64,000 nt of DNA from Microbacterium atlanticum (GTDB lineage Bacteria; Actinomycetota; Actinomycetes; Actinomycetales; Microbacteriaceae). Each line of letters starts with the position of its first letter. The first letter of the stretch is position 1. The stretch lies in contig NZ_CP063813.1 of assembly GCF_015277815.1 (NCBI RefSeq), forward strand, positions 2,294,001 to 2,358,000, written 5' to 3'. Shown in pieces: positions 38,069 to 48,122 of this stretch. The notes beneath the pieces were generated by a model. It did no database searches, was not told the DNA's origin, and worked only from the letters and a program-made list of their open reading frames with translations. The translations under genes were made by a program, and so were the position numbers.

Positions 38069-38905
38069 ATGGAAGGTCTCTGGCTCGCAGCGCTCAGTGG
38101 ACTCATCGGTGGCGGAACCCTCCTGGTCGGCGCCGCGGTGGCCTGGTTCGTCGACATCCCGCGGCTGGTTGTGGCCGGAATCATGGCGGCCGGCGCCGGC
38201 GTCCTCATCTCGACGCTCGCGTTCGAGCTGGTGGAGGAAGCGGCCGAGGACGGCGGCCTCGTCCCCACGACCGTCGGGTTCCTCGGCGGTGCGATCATCT
38301 ACATCGTCGCCGATCAGCTGATCTCTCGGCGGAGCACGCAGCGGGACGAGCAACGGGTGGCCGCCCCGGCGGCGCCGTCCGGGCAGCTCCCGCGAGCTGC
38401 CCAGCTCTCGCCGTCGCCGGCCGGGGGTGCGGCGAACATCGTCGCCCGCCGCGCCGGCGCGCAGGCGGTGAGCGGAGCCGGCCTCGTGATCGCGGTGGGT
38501 GCGCTGATCGACGGCATCCCGGAGTCGCTCGTGATGGGCCTGTCGGTGCTGCAGGGCGGGATCAGCATCCCCATCGTCGCCGCGATCGCGATCAGCAACT
38601 TCCCCGAGGGTCTGGGCTCGACCGCGGCGCTCAAGCGCGGCGGTTCGAGCGGACGGTACGTCGCCCTGCTGTGGAGCGGGATCGCCCTGGTCACCGTCGT
38701 GGCCTCGGTGCTCGGCTATGTGGCATTCCAGTCCGCGTCGCCCAGCCTCATCGCCCTCATCACGACGGTCGCCGCGGGCGGCCTGCTCGCCATGGTGTGC
38801 AACACGATGATCCCCGAGGCGTTCGACCAGCAGCACGCGCTCACGGGGCTGTGGGCGACGATCGGCTTCCTCGGCGCGTTCCTGCTGCACGAACTCGCCG
38901 GGTGA
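38069..38905 (+). CDS. ZIP family metal transporter
   Basis: 278 residues with about eight membrane segments. The metal-binding helices carry DGIPESLVMGL and SNFPEGLGST, the GIPE/NFPEG motifs of ZupT-like ZIP proteins that import Zn, Fe or Mn. A ~55-residue cytoplasmic loop (RRSTQRDEQ to ANIV), rich in Pro and Ala, lacks the His cluster of many ZIPs. ATG at 38069. It is monocistronic and convergent with the DUF222/HNH gene. Confidence 0.9.
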   Translation: MEGLWLAALSGLIGGGTLLVGAAVAWFVDIPRLVVAGIMAAGAGVLISTLAFELVEEAAEDGGLVPTTVGFLGGAIIYIVADQLISRRSTQRDEQRVAAPAAPSGQLPRAAQLSPSPAGGAANIVARRAGAQAVSGAGLVIAVGALIDGIPESLVMGLSVLQGGISIPIVAAIAISNFPEGLGSTAALKRGGSSGRYVALLWSGIALVTVVASVLGYVAFQSASPSLIALITTVAAGGLLAMVCNTMIPEAFDQQHALTGLWATIGFLGAFLLHELAG

Positions 38906-38984
38906 CGACAGCAGGTCCGCTGTTGCGTGCCGGACGTGCCGTGCGACAGAGAGCTTCGGGACGCCCCGACGCCCGACTCCACAC

Positions 38985-40286
38985 TCAGAACGGCGCGTCG
39001 CTCCCGTCGAAGCTCCTCGAACTCGCGAAGACCGGAACCCTGCGTTCCGGCTGCACCACGTATCTTCGACCGGTCGGCGAGATCCACTCCAGCGCACCGC
39101 CCGAACCCGGGATCTGGGTGACCTTCCACTGGCCGTTGTCCTTGACGAGGTGATGCCCTTTGCACAAGGGGGCAGTGTTCTCCAGAGCCGTCTCGCCCTG
39201 ATCGACCCAGCGGATCTGGTGATCGACCTCGCACCGTGACGCCGGCATGCCGCAACCCGGTCCCATGCAGCGGTCGGCCCGCCACCTCACGAGTCGACGC
39301 AGCGCCGCGGGTGGCTCGTACCGGTCTCGACCGACCGACAGCACCATGCCCGTCTCGGGGTGGGTCAGCACCCGCATCCACTTCGCATCGCCGCCGCAGA
39401 GCTCCCGTGCACGCGAGAGCGGAATCGGGCCCACCCCTTCGACGACGGGCGGGTCGCCGGGCGACGCGGCTTCGTCATCGAAGAGGGACAGCACCGGAAC
39501 GGTCACGACGACCGACGCACGAATCCCGGATGCCGAGGCCGGCGTGTGGTCCGTCGAACCGTCGATCAGGAGGTCCGCGACGATGTCGGCCCGGACCTGA
39601 TCGAGCGTCCGCGTCTCGCCGTCACCCGCGGTGATGGCCTTAGCCATAGCGGTCACACGGCCATGGATCGCGTGCAGCTCGACGATCGGCGCGTAGAGGA
39701 GCAGCGATCCCATCCCATCCGCGCCCGCTTCGACGCTGATCCTCCGATCCGCCGCCGCGGCAGCGTGACGCTGCTCGAGCGTCCGGGACTCGAGCCGTGC
39801 GATGAGGTCGCGCAGGCCCCGCCGGAACGTGCCCACGGGCTCGGCCTCGGCCAGTGCGACAGCCCTCTCGATGACGACAGGACGCAGGTCACCATCGGTC
39901 TGGTCGACCAGATCGACCAGGATCTCGGCGTGCCGCTCGGTGATGCGCCCGCCCCACAGCGCATCCAGCGCGGTCGGATATCGGTTCACGAGCGCTTCGG
40001 CCTGAAGGATCAGTCGCCCCGCGGCGTACTCTGTGATCCGCATGCCCGCAGCGAGCTCCAGTCGGATCGATCGCTCGACGACCTCACGCAGACCGACACC
40101 GCGAGCGGCGGCGTCGGTCAGCATCTCGCGTCGCATCGCGTCCACGCGGACGAGCCGCTCCGCGGCGAAGGTGGCCATCATGGCGGCCGTCTCGAGTACG
40201 AGGTCGACCGCGTCGGGCACTGGCGGCACGTGATCGACGGCATCCCACTCTGCACCCGTGGGGTCGGGCGGCGCGTCGTCGATCAT
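38985..40286 (-). CDS. DUF222/HNH endonuclease-type protein (13E12 repeat family)
   Basis: 433 residues. A long helical DUF222 region (~30-300) precedes a C-terminal HNH domain: CMGPGCGMPASRCEVDHQIRWVDQGETALENTAPLC, then KGHHLVKDNG. The two CxxC-type pairs and DH...N...H are the HNH zinc and catalytic residues. The ATG at 40286 sits 10 nt from a LexA box, which fixes the promoter and start; earlier frames run through the box. Similar 13E12 genes in mycobacteria are LexA-regulated and possibly mobile. Target unknown. It may act as a nuclease induced on DNA damage. Confidence 0.88.
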   Translation of the reverse strand: MIDDAPPDPTGAEWDAVDHVPPVPDAVDLVLETAAMMATFAAERLVRVDAMRREMLTDAAARGVGLREVVERSIRLELAAGMRITEYAAGRLILQAEALVNRYPTALDALWGGRITERHAEILVDLVDQTDGDLRPVVIERAVALAEAEPVGTFRRGLRDLIARLESRTLEQRHAAAAADRRISVEAGADGMGSLLLYAPIVELHAIHGRVTAMAKAITAGDGETRTLDQVRADIVADLLIDGSTDHTPASASGIRASVVVTVPVLSLFDDEAASPGDPPVVEGVGPIPLSRARELCGGDAKWMRVLTHPETGMVLSVGRDRYEPPAALRRLVRWRADRCMGPGCGMPASRCEVDHQIRWVDQGETALENTAPLCKGHHLVKDNGQWKVTQIPGSGGALEWISPTGRRYVVQPERRVPVFASSRSFDGSDAPF

Positions 40287-40296
40287 GCATCCAGTG

Positions 40297-40312
40297 TAGA
40301 ACATATGTTCGA
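40297..40312 (-). promoter_or_regulatory. LexA (SOS) box at the DUF222/HNH promoter
   Basis: On the minus strand TCGAAC-ATAT-GTTCTA, 15 of 16 in agreement with the actinobacterial SOS box TCGAAC-N4-GTTCGA. A TACACT -10-like element overlaps its edge, so LexA would block transcription directly. Confidence 0.85.
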
Positions 40313-40542
40313 CGCTGTCCATGGCCAGGGCATCCCGCTCGGCGGATCTCAGGCAGTCACCGCTCGCGGGGAGGGAAGCGCGCTCACGCCCGGGGCTGTC
40401 GTCGCGCATATCGGGACCCACGGCCGGAGAGCGGGGCCGTGCCGTCCCGTCGGCGGGCGCCCGCGGCTCTCACCCGACATCAGCCGGCCCCTCCGCCGAT
40501 GCAGCAGCGGCCGGAACAGCCGCAACACTCAGCGACCGGCGC

Positions 40543-41793
40543 TCAGGCCGTGGCCCAGAGGCCGTCCGCGTCGCCCACCGCGGCGGGCGGGTCGACCGAC
40601 AGCCCGTGCAGCAGCTCGAGCGCGGCGCGCGCCTCGTCGATGCGGCCCTCGACCGCGAGCTCCTTGATGCGCACCGACGGACGGTGCAGCAGCACCCCGG
40701 CGAGATGCCGAAGCGCGGCCTCGACGTCGTCGCCGGCTCCGCGGGCACGGGCGCGGGCGATCTCGTCCTCGACGATCTTCAGCACGTCGCCGCGGAGGGC
40801 CGTGATCGCGGGACCCGCCTCGCGGTCGGCATGGAACTCGGTCGCGGCATCGCCCACGATCGCACGGGCGTCGGCGTGCGCGGTGAACTGCTCGAGCGGC
40901 GCGTGGAGGCGGATCGTCTCGAGGTCGAGCAGCTCGACGGCCTGCACGGCGCCGACCGCGGGATCGACGTTGCGAGGAAGACCCAGGTCGATCACGAGCA
41001 CGCGGTGCCCGGGCACGAAGGCGTCCGCGTGCACGACCGCGTCGGCGGTGCACGTGATGACGACGTCGGCCTCAGCGACCGCCGCCGCGAAGTCGGTCGC
41101 GGGAACAAGGCCCCGCTGCGCGGCGAAGGACTCCGCGCGCCCCGACGGGGAGAAGACGTGGATGTCGCCGGCGCCGCGGGCTCGCAGCGCGTCGACGGTG
41201 CGGGCGGCGTACCGGCCGGTGCCGACGAGCAGGACCCGGGCGGCCCCCCAGTCGGCGATGCGGCTCGAGGCGAGGTCGAGCGCCAGGCGCACGAGCGACC
41301 GATGAGCCCCGCGCAGCTGCGTGCGGTTGCGCACACCGCGGCTGGTGTGGGTGGCCTTCTGGAAGAGACGCTCGAGCTCGCCGCTGGTCAGTCCGTCGGC
41401 TCGCGCGGCGTCGAGCGCCCGGCGCACCTGACCGGAGATCTCATCTTCGCCGACGACGACGGATTCGAGCCCGCTGGTGACCGCGAACAGGTGGGCGGCG
41501 GCATCCGCACCCTGGTGCACGGCCACCGACGACCGCAGCACATCGGCGGAGACACCGGATGCCTCGGCCATGGCCTCGACCACCGATTCGACGGCGACCA
41601 CCTCGCCGCCGGTGAGCGGCTCATCGATGTCGAGGTACGCCTCGAAGCGGTTGCAGGTCGCGAGCACGACCGCGCCGGACACGAAGAAGCCGTCCTCGAC
41701 CAGTGCCCGCGTGGCTGTGGGCGCACCCACCGAAAGGCGCTCCAGCACGTCGAGGCTCGCGTTCCGATGGTTCGCGGTCAGACAGAGGAGCAC
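40543..41793 (-). CDS. hemA: Glutamyl-tRNA reductase
   Basis: 416 residues. LATCNRFEAYLD has the nucleophile Cys, SGLESVVVGEDEISGQVRRAL the central catalytic loop, and RVLLVGTGRYAARTVDALRARG the NADPH Rossmann motif. C-terminal dimerisation helices follow. It makes glutamate-1-semialdehyde from Glu-tRNA, the first step of the C5 heme route. ATG at 41793, divergent from hemE with only 59 nt between them. The 3' end is followed by 256 nt with no gene up to the HNH start. Confidence 0.95.
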   Translation of the reverse strand: MLLCLTANHRNASLDVLERLSVGAPTATRALVEDGFFVSGAVVLATCNRFEAYLDIDEPLTGGEVVAVESVVEAMAEASGVSADVLRSSVAVHQGADAAAHLFAVTSGLESVVVGEDEISGQVRRALDAARADGLTSGELERLFQKATHTSRGVRNRTQLRGAHRSLVRLALDLASSRIADWGAARVLLVGTGRYAARTVDALRARGAGDIHVFSPSGRAESFAAQRGLVPATDFAAAVAEADVVITCTADAVVHADAFVPGHRVLVIDLGLPRNVDPAVGAVQAVELLDLETIRLHAPLEQFTAHADARAIVGDAATEFHADREAGPAITALRGDVLKIVEDEIARARARGAGDDVEAALRHLAGVLLHRPSVRIKELAVEGRIDEARAALELLHGLSVDPPAAVGDADGLWATA

Positions 41794-41852
41794 CGTCCAA
41801 TGTTAAGGCACGATCCTCATGATCTCCGAAGCGGGAGCCTAAGGTTGGACGC

Positions 41853-42911
41853 GTGCCGCTTCACCCGACGCATCCGACCCTGGCAGCTGGGTACACTCCT
41901 CCCGCTCTCGTCCGCGCCTATCGCGGCGACCGGCCGGCCCGACCGCCGGTGTGGTTCATGCGGCAGGCGGGCCGGTCGCTTCCCGAGTATCGCGAGCTGC
42001 GGGTCGGCACCGACATGCTCGACGCGTGCCTGCACCCCGAGCTGGCCAGTGAGATCACGCTTCAACCGGTGCGCCGCCACGGCGTCGACGCCGGCATCTT
42101 CTTCAGCGACATCGTCATCCCGGTGCGCCTGGCGGGCGTCGACGTGCGCATCGTCCCCGGGCGCGGGCCGGTGCTCGAGACCCCGGTCAGAACGGCGGCG
42201 GATGTCGCGGCCCTGCCGCCCCTCGACCCTGCGGCCCTCGAACCGATCCGCCAGGCCGTCGCGCTGACCGTCGCCGAACTCGGGGCGACCCCGCTCATCG
42301 GCTTCGCCGGAGCTCCGTACACGCTCGCGTCGTACCTCGTCGAGGGCGGCCCTTCCAAGGAGCAGCTGAAGACCCGGGCCCTCATGCACTCCGACCCCGA
42401 GACCTGGGCCGCGCTGCTCGGCTGGTGCGCGCAGATCACCGGCGCGTTCCTCGCCGCGCAGATCGAAGCCGGCGCCTCGGCCGGGCAGCTGTTCGACTCG
42501 TGGGCGGGATCGCTCAGCCTCGCCGACTACACGCAGCATGTCGCCCCGTTCTCGGCCCGCGCCCTCGACGCCGTGCGGGGCCTCGACGTGCCGCTCGTGC
42601 ACTTCGGCGTCGGCACCGGGGAACTCCTCGCCGCGATGCGCGACGTCGGAGTCGACACGGTCGGCGTCGACTGGCGCCTGCCCCTCGATGAGGCCGTGCG
42701 CCGGCTCGGCACCGACGTCTCGGTGCAGGGCAACATCGACCCCGCGCTGCTGCAGGCGCCCTGGCCGGTGCTCGAGGCGCACATCGTCGACGTGCTGGAG
42801 CGGGGGCGGTCCGCCCGCGCTCACGTCGTGAACCTCGGCCACGGCGTTCCGCCCGACACCGACCCGGACGTGCTGACGCGCATCGTGGAGTTCGTCCACG
42901 CGCATGACTGA
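41853..42911 (+). CDS. hemE: Uroporphyrinogen decarboxylase
   Basis: 352 residues from GTG 41853. [19 protein letters not shown] holds the two Arg that bind carboxylates, [24 protein letters not shown] the catalytic Asp region, and [17 protein letters not shown] and [17 protein letters not shown] complete the site. It converts uroporphyrinogen III to coproporphyrinogen III. It starts the run hemE-hemY-hemQ-hemC-hemB-hemL; hemY begins 8 nt inside its 3' end. Confidence 0.96.
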   Translation: MPLHPTHPTLAAGYTPPALVRAYRGDRPARPPVWFMRQAGRSLPEYRELRVGTDMLDACLHPELASEITLQPVRRHGVDAGIFFSDIVIPVRLAGVDVRIVPGRGPVLETPVRTAADVAALPPLDPAALEPIRQAVALTVAELGATPLIGFAGAPYTLASYLVEGGPSKEQLKTRALMHSDPETWAALLGWCAQITGAFLAAQIEAGASAGQLFDSWAGSLSLADYTQHVAPFSARALDAVRGLDVPLVHFGVGTGELLAAMRDVGVDTVGVDWRLPLDEAVRRLGTDVSVQGNIDPALLQAPWPVLEAHIVDVLERGRSARAHVVNLGHGVPPDTDPDVLTRIVEFVHAHD

Positions 42912-44106
42912 CTTCTCCGTCGTCGGCGGGGGCGTCGCCGGCCTCGTCGTCGCCCGACGCCTTGCGTCCTCGGGGGCGAGCGTCACGGTGTTCGAGGCAT
43001 CCGATCGACTCGGCGGCACCGTCGCCCGCATCGACGTCGCGGGCATCGGCCTCGACGCAGGTGCCGAGAGCTTCGCCGTCCGCGACGGTGCCGTGACGTC
43101 CCTCCTCGATGAGCTCGGGCTCGCCGGCGACGTGGTCGCGCCGTCACCGCGCCCGGCGTGGCTGCAACCGGCGACCGGCGACGCCGCGCCCCTCCCGGCG
43201 ACGGCGCTGCTCGGCATCCCGGCGGATCCGCTCGCCGCCGACGTCGTGCGGGTCGTCGGACGCTCCGCCGCGGAGCGCGCCGCCGAGCTCGACGCGCAAC
43301 CGCTCGCCGCCGTGCCCGAGACCTTGGGCGCATTGGTGCGGGAGCGCCTCGGCGACGAGGTCCTCGATCGGCTCGTCGCGCCCGTGGTGCACGGGGTGCA
43401 CTCGCAGCACCCCGACGACGTTCCGGTGGCCCGCGCCCACCCCGCACTCCCGGCGGCCGTGGCCGCTGCCGGATCGCTCGCCGTCGCCGTTGCCCGGCTG
43501 CGTGCGGACGCACCGCCGGGTGCTGCCGTCGCGGGGATCCGTGGCGGGGTGCACCGGCTCGTCCCCGCCCTCGCCGACGACCTGGAGCGCCATGGCGGCC
43601 GCATCCGCCTCGGAACCCGCGTCGACGACCTCGGCGCCCTCGGCGGCACGGTTGTCGTGGCCGCTCCCGGTGTGGCAGGCCCCGCGGACCCGGGCCGCCG
43701 GATCGACCTCGTGACGCTCGTGGTGGAGCAGGAGGAGCTGGATGCCGCCCCTCGCGGCACCGGACTCCTCGTCGCCGCCGGGGCACCGGTCGCCGCCCGC
43801 GCGCTCACCCACGCGACGGCGAAATGGGAGTGGCTGCGAGAGGCCGCCGCCGGTCGCCACGTGCTGCGCCTGTCGTACGACGAGACGCCCGCCCACCCGG
43901 TCGATGCTGCCCGCGCCGACGCCGCGTTCCTCCTCAGCGTGCCGCTGCCGGACGCGGTCGACGCGGCGCAGGTTTCGTGGGTGCGGCCGGCCGCGGCATC
44001 CGTCCCCGCCGGCATGGTGATCGTCGGCGAGACCGTCGCGGGCTCCGGCCTGGCCGGCATCGTCGCCCACGCCGAGCGCACCGCGGCCGAGCTGATCGCG
44101 CGCTGA
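42904..44106 (+). CDS. hemY: Coproporphyrinogen/protoporphyrinogen oxidase (HemY type)
   Basis: 400 residues, a flavoprotein with an N-terminal FAD motif [20 protein letters not shown] and EASDRLGGT, the substrate-domain [20 protein letters not shown], and a C-terminal FAD part ([29 protein letters not shown]). With HemQ next to it, the coproporphyrin-dependent route of actinobacteria applies, so it oxidises coproporphyrinogen III to coproporphyrin III (CgoX). It overlaps hemE by 8 nt. Confidence 0.92.
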   Translation: MTDFSVVGGGVAGLVVARRLASSGASVTVFEASDRLGGTVARIDVAGIGLDAGAESFAVRDGAVTSLLDELGLAGDVVAPSPRPAWLQPATGDAAPLPATALLGIPADPLAADVVRVVGRSAAERAAELDAQPLAAVPETLGALVRERLGDEVLDRLVAPVVHGVHSQHPDDVPVARAHPALPAAVAAAGSLAVAVARLRADAPPGAAVAGIRGGVHRLVPALADDLERHGGRIRLGTRVDDLGALGGTVVVAAPGVAGPADPGRRIDLVTLVVEQEELDAAPRGTGLLVAAGAPVAARALTHATAKWEWLREAAAGRHVLRLSYDETPAHPVDAARADAAFLLSVPLPDAVDAAQVSWVRPAAASVPAGMVIVGETVAGSGLAGIVAHAERTAAELIAR

Positions 44107-44181
44107 CCGGGCGCAGACAGCCGACCCGGCGGAAACCCCCGCACCGGGAACTCGTCCCGCGCGGGATGAAAGGATAGGGAC

Positions 44182-44865
44182 ATGACGGATGTCTCGGCGA
44201 ACCCCGCCACGGAAACCCTCGGCTACACCCTCTGGGCCGTCCTGCGCCGGGACCCCGCCCGCCCCGCCCCGGCCGGCGACATCGCCGACGCGGTGGCCGC
44301 GGTGGAGGCATCCGGAGTCACCGTCCGCGGGTTCTACGACGTCTCGGGACTGCGCGCCGACGCCGACATCATGATCTGGCTCACCGGGGTCGGGGTGGCG
44401 CCCGAGACCCTCCAGTCGGCCCTGCGCACCCTGCGCCGCGCCGAGCCGCTCGCATCGCTCCTGCCGGTGTGGAACGCGATGGGGGTGCACCGCGACGCGG
44501 AATTCACCGCCAGCCACCTGCCCGCGTTCATGCGCGACAAGGATCCCGAGGCCTGGCTGACGGTGTACCCGTTCGTGCGCTCGTACGACTGGTACATCCT
44601 CCCCGACGACGAGCGTCGGCAGATGCTCGCCGACCACGGCCGCAAGGGCGCCGCCCACCGGTCCGTGCTGAGCAACACGGTCGCCTCGTTTGCGTTGGGC
44701 GACTACGAGTGGATCCTCGCGCTCGAGGCCCCCGAGCTCGTCGAGCTGGTCGACCTGATGCGGGACCTCCGGCAGACCGAGGCGCGGCGCCACGTGCGTG
44801 AAGAGGTGCCGTTCTACACCGGCCGCCGCATCGCCGCCCACGAGGTCGCCGAGGTGCTGGCGTGA
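44182..44865 (+). CDS. hemQ: Coproheme decarboxylase (HemQ/ChdC)
   Basis: 227 residues of the chlorite-dismutase family. The first half has LGYTLWAVLRRDP; the second half has VYPFVRSYDWYILPDDERRQMLADHGRKG, with the catalytic Tyr in the YPFVRSYDWY block, and the proximal His region AAHRSVLSNTVASFALGDYEWILALE. It converts coproheme to heme b with peroxide, the last step in the coproporphyrin route. Stop overlaps the hemC GTG by 4 nt. The ferrochelatase gene needed just before this step is not here. Confidence 0.94.
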   Translation: MTDVSANPATETLGYTLWAVLRRDPARPAPAGDIADAVAAVEASGVTVRGFYDVSGLRADADIMIWLTGVGVAPETLQSALRTLRRAEPLASLLPVWNAMGVHRDAEFTASHLPAFMRDKDPEAWLTVYPFVRSYDWYILPDDERRQMLADHGRKGAAHRSVLSNTVASFALGDYEWILALEAPELVELVDLMRDLRQTEARRHVREEVPFYTGRRIAAHEVAEVLA

Positions 44866-45779
44866 CGACCCTGCGGATCGGCACGCGCGGCAGCGCGCTC
44901 GCGCTCGCCCAGACCGGCATGGTCGCCGACGACCTGGCCGACGCGACCGGCGTCACCACCGAGCTCGTCAGCATCACGACCGACGGTGACCGCTCCAACG
45001 AGCCGCTCTCACGCGCGGGCGGCACGGGCCTCTTCACCGGGGCGCTGCGCGACGCGCTGCTCGCCGACCGGTGCGACCTCATCGTCCACTCGCTGAAGGA
45101 CCTTCCCACGGCCCCGCACGACGAGCTCGTCATCGCGGCGATCCCCGCGCGCGAGGACCCGCGCGACGTGCTGTGCGCCCGCGACGGGCTCACGCTCGAC
45201 AAGCTTCCCGCCGGCGCCCGGGTCGGCACCGGCTCCCCTCGGCGCATGGCGCAGCTGCGCGCGCGCCGCCCTGACCTCGTCGTCGTCGACATCCGCGGCA
45301 ACGTCGACACCCGCCTCGGCAAGGTCGCCGGCGGCGAGCTGGATGCCGTGGTCCTCGCCGCCGCGGGCCTGCGGCGCGTCGGCCGCACCGAGGCCGTGAC
45401 CGAGTACCTCGACGCCGACGCCTGGCCCACCGCACCGGGCCAAGGTGCCCTCGCGATCGAGGTGCGGCGCGGCCAGGAGCACCTGGTCGACGCCCTGGAC
45501 CACCGCGAGACCCGCGCCGCCGTCGAGGCCGAGCGCGAGGTGCTCGCCCTGCTCGAGGCAGGCTGCTCCGCGCCGCTCGGCGCGCGCGCCGTCGTGGACG
45601 CCGGCCTCCTGCTGCTGTCGGCGAGCGTCTACAGCCTCGACGGCGCCACCCGGCTCACGTCGTCGCACGCCACGACCTGGCCCGAGGACGAGGGCGACCC
45701 GTCGCGCGAGGTCGCCGCTTCGGTCGCCCGTGAGCTGCTCGACGCCGGCGCCGCCGGCCTGACGGGAGAACGCCCGTGA
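44862..45779 (+). CDS. hemC: Hydroxymethylbilane synthase (porphobilinogen deaminase)
   Basis: 305 residues. [50 protein letters not shown] and [35 protein letters not shown] are the family blocks; [12 protein letters not shown] holds the Cys that carries the dipyrromethane cofactor. It builds hydroxymethylbilane from four porphobilinogens. GTG start overlaps hemQ, and its stop overlaps hemB by 4 nt. No hemD fusion is present. Confidence 0.96.
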   Translation: MTTLRIGTRGSALALAQTGMVADDLADATGVTTELVSITTDGDRSNEPLSRAGGTGLFTGALRDALLADRCDLIVHSLKDLPTAPHDELVIAAIPAREDPRDVLCARDGLTLDKLPAGARVGTGSPRRMAQLRARRPDLVVVDIRGNVDTRLGKVAGGELDAVVLAAAGLRRVGRTEAVTEYLDADAWPTAPGQGALAIEVRRGQEHLVDALDHRETRAAVEAEREVLALLEAGCSAPLGARAVVDAGLLLLSASVYSLDGATRLTSSHATTWPEDEGDPSREVAASVARELLDAGAAGLTGERP

Positions 45780-46753
45780 CGTACACGCCTGCAGACCGCC
45801 CGCGCCGGCTGCGGCAGTCCCCTGCCATGCGCCGCCTGGTCGCCGAGACCCGCCTGCATCCGGCCGAGCTCATCCTGCCGATGTTCGTGCGCGAGGGCGC
45901 CGGCGAGCCCGTGCCGATCTCGTCGATGCCCGGCGTCGTCCAGCACACGACCGAGAGCCTCAAGAAGGCGGTGACGGATGCCGCCACCGCGGGCATCGGC
46001 GGCATCATGCTGTTCGGGGTGCCCGAGCACAAGGATGCGGTCGGCTCCGGTGCCACCGACCCGGACGGCATCCTCAACGTCGCGACGCGCATCGCGGCAG
46101 CCGAGGCGGGTGACGCGCTCGTCGTGCAGACGGATCTGTGCCTCGACGAGTTCACCGACCACGGCCACTGCGGCGTGCTCGATGCCCGCGGCTACGTGGA
46201 CAACGACGCGACCCTCGAGCGCTACCGCGAGATGGGGGTGGCGCAGGCCGAGGCCGGCTCGCAGCTCCTCGGGCTCAGCGGCATGATGGACGGCCAGGTC
46301 GCCGCCGTGCGCGATGCGCTCGACGACAACGGCTTCGGCAACACCCCGATCCTCGCGTACGCCGCGAAGTACGCGTCGGCGTTCTACGGCCCGTTCCGCG
46401 AGGCCGTGCAGTCCTCGCTCGAGGGCGACCGCCGCACGTACCAGCAGGATCCCGCCAATCGCCGCGAGGGTGCGCGCGAGCTCGACCTCGACATCGCCGA
46501 GGGCGCCGACATCGTCATGGTCAAGCCCGCCATGAGCTACCTCGATGTCCTGGCAGACGCCGCCGCCACGAGCCCGGTGCCGGTGTGGGCGTACCAGGTG
46601 TCGGGCGAGTACGCCATGATCGAGGCGGCCGCCGCCCACGGCTGGATCGACCGGCGCCGCGCGATCGAGGAGTCCGTGATCGGCATCCGCCGTGCCGGCG
46701 CCGACGCCGTGCTGACCTACTGGGCCCTGGAGCTTGCGGAGTGGATCCGATGA
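45776..46753 (+). CDS. hemB: Porphobilinogen synthase (delta-aminolevulinate dehydratase)
   Basis: 325 residues. Catalytic lysines lie in [15 protein letters not shown] and VKPAMSYLD. The metal loop reads [14 protein letters not shown], with an Asp in place of the second Cys of the three-Cys zinc type, a version common in actinobacteria. It condenses two 5-aminolevulinates. GTG start overlaps the hemC stop; its own stop overlaps the hemL ATG (ATGA). Confidence 0.96.
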   Translation: MTYTPADRPRRLRQSPAMRRLVAETRLHPAELILPMFVREGAGEPVPISSMPGVVQHTTESLKKAVTDAATAGIGGIMLFGVPEHKDAVGSGATDPDGILNVATRIAAAEAGDALVVQTDLCLDEFTDHGHCGVLDARGYVDNDATLERYREMGVAQAEAGSQLLGLSGMMDGQVAAVRDALDDNGFGNTPILAYAAKYASAFYGPFREAVQSSLEGDRRTYQQDPANRREGARELDLDIAEGADIVMVKPAMSYLDVLADAAATSPVPVWAYQVSGEYAMIEAAAAHGWIDRRRAIEESVIGIRRAGADAVLTYWALELAEWIR

Positions 46754-48090
46754 ACGCGCTGTCGACCAACGAGCAGGAGTTCGCCCGCGCCCGCGGCGTC
46801 ATGCCCGGGGGTGTGAACTCGCCCGTGCGTGCGTTCGGCTCGGTGCACGAGACGCCCCGCTTCTTCGTGTCGGCGTCGGGACCGTACGTGACCGACGTCG
46901 AGGGCCGCGAGTACGTCGACCTCGTCGGCTCGTGGGGCCCCGCGATCCTCGGGCACGCCCACCCCGCCGTCGTGAAGGCGGTGCAGGATGCCGCGGCCCG
47001 GGGCCTCGGCTTCGGTGCGAGCACCCCCGGCGAGACCGAGCTCGCCGAGCTCATCGCCGCGCGCGTGACGCGCCCTTCCTCGGTTGCTGAGCCTGTCGAA
47101 GCACCGGTCGAGCGCGTGCGCCTGGTGTCGACGGGCACCGAGGCGACGATGACCGCGATCCGGCTCGCGCGCGGCGCGACCGGACGCGACCTCGTCGTGA
47201 AGTTCGCCGGGCACTACCACGGGCACTCCGACGGTCTGCTGGCCGATGCCGGCTCCGGCGTCGCGACGCTCGCACTGCCCGGCTCGGCCGGGGTCCCCGC
47301 CGCCATCGCCGCGCAGACTCTCGTGATCCCCTACAACGACCTCGACGCCGTCCGCGAGGTGTTCGCCGCCCGCGGCGACGACATCGCAGCCGTCATCGTC
47401 GAAGCAGCGCCGGCGAACATGGGCATCGTTCCCCCGGCTCACGGGTTCAACGCCGCACTCGCCGACACCGCGCACGCCCACGGTGCGCTGCTCATCCTCG
47501 ACGAGGTGCTCACCGGCTTCCGCGTGGGGCCGGCCGGCTGGTACGGCGTCGACCCGGTGCCCTTCTCCCCCGACCTGATCACGTTCGGCAAGGTCGTCGG
47601 CGGCGGCCTCCCGCTCGCCGCACTCGGCGGACCGGCCGCGCTCCTCGAGCTTCTCGCTCCGCTCGGCCCGGTCTACCAGGCGGGCACCCTCAGCGGCAAC
47701 CCGCTCGCCGTCGCCGCGGGCCGCGCGACGCTGGACCACCTCGACGCCGACGCCTACGCCCGCATCGACGCCGCGGCGACGAGGATCGCCGACGCCGCGG
47801 CATCCGCTCTCTCCGACGCCGGCGTGGTGCACGTCGTGCAGCGCTCGGGCAACCTGTTCTCGATCCAGTTCGCCGAGACCGCGCCCACGGACTACGACAC
47901 CGTCAAGGCGCAGGACGCCTTGCGCTATCCGCCGTTCTTCCGGTCCATGCTCGCGCAGGGGGTCTCGCTCCCCCCATCGGTCTTCGAGGCATGGTTCGTC
48001 TCGGCCGCCCACGACGACGCCGCGGTCGGCCGCATCATCGACGCGCTTCCCGCGGCCGCGCGCGCCGCGGCGGAGGCGACTCCCGCCTGA
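46750..48090 (+). CDS. hemL: Glutamate-1-semialdehyde 2,1-aminomutase
   Basis: 446 residues with PLP lysine 281 in [18 protein letters not shown]. Other diagnostic blocks are [46 protein letters not shown] and [14 protein letters not shown]. It makes 5-aminolevulinate and completes the C5 start begun by HemA. An extra segment, [10 protein letters not shown] (residues 110-119), interrupts the usual spacing before [12 protein letters not shown]. It corresponds to a short interspersed DNA repeat inserted in frame at 47082-47105. It is the last gene of the hem operon. Confidence 0.95.
   Translation: MNALSTNEQEFARARGVMPGGVNSPVRAFGSVHETPRFFVSASGPYVTDVEGREYVDLVGSWGPAILGHAHPAVVKAVQDAAARGLGFGASTPGETELAELIAARVTRPSSVAEPVEAPVERVRLVSTGTEATMTAIRLARGATGRDLVVKFAGHYHGHSDGLLADAGSGVATLALPGSAGVPAAIAAQTLVIPYNDLDAVREVFAARGDDIAAVIVEAAPANMGIVPPAHGFNAALADTAHAHGALLILDEVLTGFRVGPAGWYGVDPVPFSPDLITFGKVVGGGLPLAALGGPAALLELLAPLGPVYQAGTLSGNPLAVAAGRATLDHLDADAYARIDAAATRIADAAASALSDAGVVHVVQRSGNLFSIQFAETAPTDYDTVKAQDALRYPPFFRSMLAQGVSLPPSVFEAWFVSAAHDDAAVGRIIDALPAAARAAAEATPA
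47082..47105. repeat. Interspersed repeat inserted in frame in hemL
   Basis: GGTTGCTGAGCCTGTCGAAG plus CACC, sharing the core GAGCyTGTCGAAG with the nrdE-nrdF spacer copy (16691-16713). Here it is translated as VAEPVEAP and adds about 8-10 residues to HemL. Confidence 0.65.
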
Positions 48091-48122
48091 CGCGGGCGCC
48101 ACTGCGCGCGCATGATGGGAGC

